From NCBI GenBank assembly GCA_023132995.1, contig JAGLXI010000073.1, positions 1 through 18,417 on the forward strand: a stretch of 18,417 nt of DNA, given 5' to 3'. Within the stretch, counting starts at the first letter, position 1. Each line of letters begins with the position of its first letter. This document shows positions 14,291 through 18,417 of this stretch, one piece after another. A program made the translations under genes and the position numbers. The notes beneath the pieces are model-generated. The model made no database searches and was not told the DNA's origin. It worked only from the letters and a program-made list of their open reading frames with translations. This DNA comes from Candidatus Zixiibacteriota bacterium. GTDB lineage: Bacteria; Zixibacteria; MSB-5A5; GN15; FEB-12.

Positions 14291-15238
14291 CTAACGCTTC
14301 CCGGAGCCGAGTTGAGATATACGGGCCATGATACCGTTCTTGCGCCCTGCCCCAATCATGAGAACACAACCGGCGAGAACGAAAAGACCGCCTGTCATTT
14401 CTCGCGGCGTCGGCAGTTGACCCAGAACCAGGAGCGCCGTCACGATGACAAAGATCGGCTGGCTTTGACTGATTACAGCGACCTTGGACAGTGCCAGGCG
14501 CTTGAGAGCAAGCAAGTACATCATGCGCGACATGATCGGCCCCAATATGCCCAGAACAACGATACCTACCCATACCTGGTCCAGGCCCTCCAGCGAATGA
14601 CCACCGCTCAGGAGAACAGCCCAGTACGCCGCCGCCAGAAACAGGCCGCGCACGTACGTGAGCACAACCGGTTCCACATGCCGGACGGCGATCTTGCTGA
14701 TAAACTCGGTAATCCCGAAAAACAGAGAGCCTAAAAGCACCAGCCAGAAGCCGGCCGAGTATTCAATGCGCAGGGTGAGCTTCATGATAACGATCCCGGC
14801 GATCGACAGCAGAGCGCCAACCGTCTCCCGGCGCGTGAACCGCTCTTTGAGAAAAATGATGCCGAGCAGGATCGCTATCGGTACCTCTGTCCGGTTGAGA
14901 AAGGCGGCCAGGGACGGATCCATCCTCTGCACGCCGGCCCAGAAAGACAGAATAGCCACCCAGGAACTGATGGTGAACATGATCATCCAGAACCAGCCCC
15001 TGCGGGTCAACCGGAACACCCGCCCTAACCCACGAAACGGCAAATAACCGACGCTGAGAATAACCGTCGAGGTCGTGAAAATCATGCAGCTCAGCAGGAG
15101 CGGCGACACCGCCTCCAGATTCCATTTCCCGACAACCGTAGCCAGACCGGCGCCAAGCGAGGATGTAAGCGCACACAGAATGCCCGTTCGATGGGAACGG
15201 TCAGATGCAGAGGACGCCTGTCCCGGCGTCATGCTCAC
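14291..15238 (-). CDS. EamA/DMT-family membrane transporter
   Basis: 315-residue protein with about ten membrane helices arranged as two EamA repeats (about 20-153 and 163-296), the plan of drug/metabolite transporter superfamily exporters. Repeat 1 ends with FLNRTEVPIAILLG (113-126), LKERFTRRE (130-138) and GALLSIAGIV, the usual family signature. Repeat 2 shows the same pattern in ALSKVAVISQSQPIFV and LPTPREMTGGLFVLAG. The N-terminus (1-18) is polar. The start is GTG at 15238, or ATG at 15232 two codons later; AAAGGT upstream fits the GTG better. It is divergent from the Lon-like gene and is followed by the gcvT promoter region, so it is probably a single-gene unit. The substrate cannot be predicted. 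Confidence 0.92.
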   Translation of the reverse strand: MSMTPGQASSASDRSHRTGILCALTSSLGAGLATVVGKWNLEAVSPLLLSCMIFTTSTVILSVGYLPFRGLGRVFRLTRRGWFWMIMFTISSWVAILSFWAGVQRMDPSLAAFLNRTEVPIAILLGIIFLKERFTRRETVGALLSIAGIVIMKLTLRIEYSAGFWLVLLGSLFFGITEFISKIAVRHVEPVVLTYVRGLFLAAAYWAVLLSGGHSLEGLDQVWVGIVVLGILGPIMSRMMYLLALKRLALSKVAVISQSQPIFVIVTALLVLGQLPTPREMTGGLFVLAGCVLMIGAGRKNGIMARISQLGSGKR

Positions 15239-15260
15239 GGATGGACCTTTCGCTGCATGG

Positions 15261-15307
15261 CCTGCAAGTTACCGCGAAACGGGTGAAAGTCAATCCCTTC
15301 TTGCAGG
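15261..15307. repeat. Inverted repeat CCTGCAAG/CTTGCAGG around a candidate promoter
   Basis: CCTGCAAG (15261-15268) and its exact complement CTTGCAGG (15300-15307) are 31 nt apart. They flank the candidate transporter promoter, with the left arm touching its -10. It could be a two-half-site operator. The repeat is directly visible; the role is inferred. Confidence 0.4.
15266..15293 (-). promoter_or_regulatory. Possible promoter for the EamA transporter gene
   Basis: On the minus strand TTGACT (15293-15288) is followed after 16 nt by TAACTT (15271-15266). The -35 is good and the -10 is poor (three of six). It lies 28 nt upstream of the GTG at 15238. Confidence 0.35.
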
Positions 15308-15322
15308 GTGTTGACAACCACG

Positions 15323-15334
15323 GAAGGCGCCTTC
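15323..15334. repeat. 12-bp perfect palindrome in the divergent spacer
   Basis: GAAGGCGCCTTC is self-complementary. It sits in the noncoding spacer between the divergent transporter and Lon-like genes, 60 bp before the nearest plus-strand promoter element. A dimeric regulator site is possible. No second copy was noticed in the spacer. Confidence 0.35.
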
Positions 15335-15393
15335 TGCCTCTCGCACCCTTCTTAGATTGCTGCCATACCCGCCGTGGGTCGGGACTTTTTGCT

Positions 15394-15433
15394 TTGATTG
15401 CGGGGCGCATTGCCTATATTGGCGTCCTATAAT
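15394..15433 (+). promoter_or_regulatory. Promoter region of the Lon-like gene
   Basis: A perfect TATAAT is at 15428-15433, 21 nt before the ATG, but lacks a good -35 at 16-18 nt. Alternatively TTGATT (15394-15399) and TATATT (15415-15420) form a pair with a 15-nt spacer. Which is used is unclear. The rest of the 15239-15454 spacer holds no gene. Confidence 0.45.
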
Positions 15434-15444
15434 ACTGTGTCTAC

Positions 15445-15450
15445 GGAGGT
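15445..15450 (+). promoter_or_regulatory. Ribosome binding site that sets the Lon-like start
   Basis: GGAGGT lies 4 nt before ATG 15455. The upstream in-frame codon at 15398 lies in the promoter region, so the 19-residue extension is rejected. Confidence 0.75.
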
Positions 15451-15454
15451 ATAC

Positions 15455-17953
15455 ATGTCTGCTAAGAAGAAGCCGAAACTCAGAAAGCACCGCGAGTTAA
15501 GCGCCAAAGACCTGGATTACCGCATAACGTTGAAACCGTCCGGCATGGCCACCTCCGACGATGTCGATCCCTGCTGCGAAATCATTGGCCAGAAACGGGC
15601 GGTGGAGGCAATCAAACTGGGGTTGAACGTAAAAAGCGAAGGCTACAACGTTTTTGTAACCGGCCTGACCGGAACCGGGCGGACGACGACCATACAGCGT
15701 CTCCTTGAACAGTTGGATCACCAGAAGCCGGACCTGGTCGATATCTGCTACGTGGCCAACTTTAAGAACGAAGACAACCCGTTGGTTCTCTCGTTCAAGG
15801 CCGGCGACGGGCGTCGATTCAAAAAGGACATGGCGTACCTGATAGGCTCCGCTCGCAAGGTAGTTCCCAAGATATTCCTTTCTGATGACTATAAGGATCG
15901 CCACAGCCGTATCGTACGCGAGTTCGAAAACCGACAGAAGGAACTGATTCGCGGCTTTGAGGAAAAACTGACCGAAGCCGGGTTCGTGATGGTGCAACTG
16001 CAGTCCGGCCTCACCACACGTAACGAGATCCAGCCCTTGATAGACGACGAACCGTCCTCGTTCGACCGTCTGGAACAACTGGTCAAGGAAGGCAAGTTTC
16101 AGCTCTCCCGCCTCGATGAACTGCGCCGGCAGTGGGACAGCCTTCGCCGGGAGTTCGACCTGACCTCGGTCGAATCCAAGAAACTGAGCAACAAGCTGGA
16201 AGAGGAGATTGAGAAGCTGGACTACTCCGTGATTGCGCCTCTCATAACGGACAAGATCAACCTGATCAAGAAGCGCTTCCCCGACGAGAAGGTGGTGGCC
16301 TATCTTGACGATGTCCAAGAGGCACTCCTGAGTGACCTGGACCGCTTCCGCGAAGCCCGGCCACGGCGCGGCGAAGAAGAACCGCCACCCTTCCGCAAAC
16401 GGGAACCCTTTGAAGAGTTCTCGGTCAATCTCATTCTGGATAACGCCGATACGGAGAATATTCCTATCGTCATCGAGATGTCGCCTTCATATAAGAATCT
16501 CTTTGGTTCGCTGGAAAGGGTGGTCGACCGTTTTGGATACTGGCGAACCGACTTCACACGCATTTTCTCCGGCTCTCTGCTGCGCGCCTCGGGCGGCTTC
16601 CTGGTCATGAACGCAATGGACGTTCTCAGCGAACCGGGCGTGTGGTTGCATCTGAAGCGGGCTATGCGCAACGGCACCATTGAAATCACCGGCTACGACC
16701 CCTTCTACATGATGGCCGGCTCCGGGATCAAACCGGAGTCTATCCCGCTCGATGCCAAGGTAGTGCTTATCGGCGAGCCAAACATCTACCGATTGCTGTG
16801 GCGCATGGATGAAGACTTCAAGAAGATCTTCAAAATCAAGGCCGAATTCGACAGCAGCATGAAGTACAATCGCAAGAACACCCTGGACTACTACGGTTTC
16901 ATCCGGCGTCTTGTTGAGACGGAGCAACTGCTGCCGTTCGATATTACCGGTATGCAGGCCGTGACCGAGTGCGGTCGCCGTCTGACCGGCCAGCGTGACA
17001 GACTGACAACCCGTTTTACGGTCCTGTCGGACATTATTCGCGAGAGCTCATTCTGCGCCTCTCAGAGAAAGGCATCAAGTGCAACGCGCCAGGACGTCTA
17101 TCAGGCCATCAAGCAGAGGCGCTTTCGCGTCAATCTTGTCGAGGACAAGATGCAAGAGCTTTTCGACGCCAACACCATCATGGTGTCCACAACAGGCAAC
17201 GCCGTCGGTCAGATCAACGGGCTGTCCGTTTACAACCTGGGTGAATACTCCTTCGGCCGGCCGACCCGCATCACGGCAAGTACCGCCCTGGGCAAGGCCG
17301 GAGTGATAAACATCGAGCGCGAGGCCGACCTGTCCGGACCCATTCACAACAAAGGCGTACTGATTCTCAGCGGTTACTTAAGAGAGCTGTTCGCCCAGGA
17401 CAAACCACTGGTCATGTCGGCTTCAATTTCATTCGAGCAGTCTTACGGCGGCGTCGACGGCGACTCGGCGTCATCCACGGAGATCTATGCTATTCTCTCG
17501 TCGTTGAGCGGCATTCCCATCAAACAGGGGATCGCCGTGACCGGTTCGGTAAACCAGAAGGGGGAGATTCAACCGATCGGGGGTGTTAATGAAAAAATCG
17601 AGGGCTTCTTCGACGTGTGCCGCGCTCGTGGTCTTACAAGTGACCAAGGTGTCATTATCCCCCATCAGAACACCAAGGATTTGCTCCTTCGTCCCGACGT
17701 AGTTGAGGCTGTCGAGCAGAAGAGTTTCCACGTCTGGGCCATCAAATCAATAGATAAAGGTATTGAGTTACTAACCGGCGTGCCTGCGGGAAGACACCTC
17801 GCCTCGGGAAGGTTCAGCAAAGGTTCCGTCAAGGCGGCCGTCGACCGGAGACTATCCGAGATGGCAATCACCCTCCAGAACTTCGGGCGCGAGAACAACG
17901 AAGGAAACAACACGCAAAGACAGCGCACGGGAACTTCCGCGACAAAGAGGTAG
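15455..17953 (+). CDS. Lon-family ATP-dependent protease (AAA_32 type)
   Basis: 832-residue cytoplasmic serine protease of the Lon family, distinct from classical LonA because it lacks the LonA N-domain. A basic start (SAKKKPKLRKHR) leads into an AAA region. GLTGTGRTT (70-78) stands where Walker A should be, with Arg76 in place of Lys. A long helical, charged insert spans about 115-320. The Walker B position reads GGFLVMNAMDVL (380-391), without a DE pair. The Lon proteolytic domain (about 575-775) has catalytic Ser671 in VDGDSASST and Lys714 in GGVNEKIEG. The last 30 residues are polar, Asn/Gln/Arg-rich and probably disordered. Such proteins are called Lon-like, LonB-like or YcbZ-type. It is monocistronic or precedes the lysine-rich gene at the right edge; its substrates are unknown. 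Confidence 0.93.
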   Translation: MSAKKKPKLRKHRELSAKDLDYRITLKPSGMATSDDVDPCCEIIGQKRAVEAIKLGLNVKSEGYNVFVTGLTGTGRTTTIQRLLEQLDHQKPDLVDICYVANFKNEDNPLVLSFKAGDGRRFKKDMAYLIGSARKVVPKIFLSDDYKDRHSRIVREFENRQKELIRGFEEKLTEAGFVMVQLQSGLTTRNEIQPLIDDEPSSFDRLEQLVKEGKFQLSRLDELRRQWDSLRREFDLTSVESKKLSNKLEEEIEKLDYSVIAPLITDKINLIKKRFPDEKVVAYLDDVQEALLSDLDRFREARPRRGEEEPPPFRKREPFEEFSVNLILDNADTENIPIVIEMSPSYKNLFGSLERVVDRFGYWRTDFTRIFSGSLLRASGGFLVMNAMDVLSEPGVWLHLKRAMRNGTIEITGYDPFYMMAGSGIKPESIPLDAKVVLIGEPNIYRLLWRMDEDFKKIFKIKAEFDSSMKYNRKNTLDYYGFIRRLVETEQLLPFDITGMQAVTECGRRLTGQRDRLTTRFTVLSDIIRESSFCASQRKASSATRQDVYQAIKQRRFRVNLVEDKMQELFDANTIMVSTTGNAVGQINGLSVYNLGEYSFGRPTRITASTALGKAGVINIEREADLSGPIHNKGVLILSGYLRELFAQDKPLVMSASISFEQSYGGVDGDSASSTEIYAILSSLSGIPIKQGIAVTGSVNQKGEIQPIGGVNEKIEGFFDVCRARGLTSDQGVIIPHQNTKDLLLRPDVVEAVEQKSFHVWAIKSIDKGIELLTGVPAGRHLASGRFSKGSVKAAVDRRLSEMAITLQNFGRENNEGNNTQRQRTGTSATKR

Positions 17954-18061
17954 CAGAGTCTGCCATACTCTTTCGCCTGTCGATGCGTCATCCATCGGCG
18001 AGAAGACAGGTTGTCATCACATGCGTCACATCCCAAGCATGTACTTTGGCTTTGCGCGAAG

Positions 18062-18096
18062 CAGTGATTGTCATCATCGCTGACTGTTTTATTCTT
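18062..18096 (+). terminator. Possible rho-independent terminator after the Lon-like gene
   Basis: CAGTGAT (18062-18068) pairs with ATCGCTG (18076-18082) around a 7-nt loop, with one G-U pair. After four bases comes the T-rich run TTTTATTCTT. The stem is short and the T-run is offset. The 202-nt spacer 17954-18155 shows no other gene. Confidence 0.35.
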
Positions 18097-18126
18097 GACA
18101 TGGTTTTGAAAAAAACCTTCTGTAAA
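18095..18126 (+). promoter_or_regulatory. Possible promoter for the lysine-rich protein gene
   Basis: A perfect TTGACA is at 18095-18100. The best -10 nearby is TGTAAA (18121-18126), but its spacer is 20 nt, which is long; at 17 nt there is only TTCTGT. An A-tract lies between them. Confidence 0.4.
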
Positions 18127-18144
18127 TGAGACTAAACAACCGAT

Positions 18145-18151
18145 GGAGGAG
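18145..18151 (+). promoter_or_regulatory. Ribosome binding site of the lysine-rich protein gene
   Basis: GGAGGAG lies 4 nt before the ATG at 18156 and strongly supports translation of a gene that is otherwise cut by the window edge. Confidence 0.75.
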
Positions 18152-18155
18152 TCCA

Positions 18156-18417
18156 ATGCGCAAAGCCAAGAAAGCAACTAAGAAGAAAGTTGTGAGGAAG
18201 GCTACGAAAAAGAAACCTGCCACCAGACCGGGCGTCAAGTTGTGGACGAGGGCGGACGTGGCGATGATGAGGAAGTTGTATCGTACGACTCCGAATGCCG
18301 TGATCGCCAAGAAACTGAAACGAACATTAGGCTCCGTCGCAGCTAAGGCCGGGTTGCTGGGATTGAAAAAGAAAGTAGCCAAGAAGAAGGCAGCCCCCAA
18401 GAAGAAGGTGGTCAGGA
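18156..18417 (+). CDS. Lysine-rich protein with Myb/SANT-like helices, 3' end cut by window edge
   Basis: I translated 87 codons from ATG 18156; no stop is reached. The protein starts with a lysine/alanine-rich tail (RKAKKATKKKVVRKATKKK, 2-20). A compact helical segment follows (about 28-73): LWTRADVAMMRKLYRTT, then NAVIAKKLKRTLGSV and AAKAGLLGLKKK. The order Trp, then Leu-Tyr, Ile-Ala, Ser-Val and Lys-Ala is the pattern of short Myb/SANT-like helix-turn-helix modules. A second run, VAKKKAAPKKKVV, follows to the edge. The tails resemble those of histone H1-like bacterial nucleoid proteins. It is probably a DNA-binding protein, perhaps nucleoid-associated; this is inferred from composition and pattern only. 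The opposite strand has an open frame here, which I regard as a shadow. Confidence 0.8.
   Translation, partial: MRKAKKATKKKVVRKATKKKPATRPGVKLWTRADVAMMRKLYRTTPNAVIAKKLKRTLGSVAAKAGLLGLKKKVAKKKAAPKKKVVR

Noticed and set aside
15311..15316. Perfect TTGACA on the plus strand in the divergent spacer
   Set aside because: The position 17 nt downstream reads CTGCCT, so no -10 box is available.
15497..16318. 273-codon minus-strand frame inside the Lon-like gene
   Set aside because: The plus-strand frame carries the AAA and Lon signatures; the antisense translation shows no domain.
17978..18000. Hairpin TGTCGATG/CATCGGCG just after the Lon-like stop as a terminator
   Set aside because: It needs two G-U pairs and has no T-run after it. 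The later hairpin at 18062-18096 fits better.
18089..18400. Minus-strand 103-codon frame with apparent hydrophobic segments at the right end
   Set aside because: Its Phe/Leu-rich, membrane-like look comes from reading lysine codons (AAG, AAA) backwards. The plus strand has the GGAGGAG site and a sensible protein.

Overview
The window is a compact bacterial chromosome segment of moderately high GC (by eye) made almost entirely of protein-coding genes. I see no tRNA, rRNA, CRISPR array, insertion sequence or phage gene. Bacterial-type RF1, zinc-form bL31, Shine-Dalgarno sites, secretory signal peptides and a BatA-like VWA membrane protein point to a Gram-negative-type bacterium. The mix (BatA-like protein, ComB, DUF1385 next to prfA, several long membrane proteins) resembles deep-branching FCB-group bacteria such as Zixibacteria. 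That assignment is a low-confidence impression, since no rRNA gene is present.

Region 1 (about 1-5070, minus strand) is a translation and DNA-repair operon. In transcription order it holds rpmE (bL31), a DUF1385/YqhQ-like membrane protein, prfA (RF1), an unrecognised five-helix membrane protein, prmC (the methyltransferase that modifies the RF1 GGQ glutamine) and nth (endonuclease III, running off the left edge). prfA and the membrane gene overlap by GTGA, the membrane gene overlaps prmC, and nth starts 9 nt after prmC. A promoter and a 5'-proximal leader hairpin lie before rpmE.

Region 2 (about 5110-14237, minus strand) looks like one long operon: gcvT, comB, a secreted TPR protein with a peptidase-MA-like domain that appears to have lost its zinc motif, a BatA/VWA membrane protein, an ABC-F ATPase, an FMN-reductase-family flavoprotein and a class I SAM methyltransferase. 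Most junctions overlap or are under 15 nt. It mixes one-carbon metabolism, sulfonate metabolism, cell-envelope proteins and a ribosome-associated ATPase. The TPR/BatA pair is the least explained part.

Region 3 (14291-15238, minus) is a single EamA-family transporter, divergent from region 4 across a 216-nt spacer that carries an inverted repeat and a 12-bp palindrome.

Region 4 (15455-18417, plus) holds a large Lon-family protease of the AAA_32 type and then the start of a short lysine-rich, probably DNA-binding protein that runs off the right edge. Most of the window is housekeeping. The items most worth follow-up are the degenerate peptidase-like TPR protein, the membrane protein between prfA and prmC, and the lysine-rich protein at the right end.
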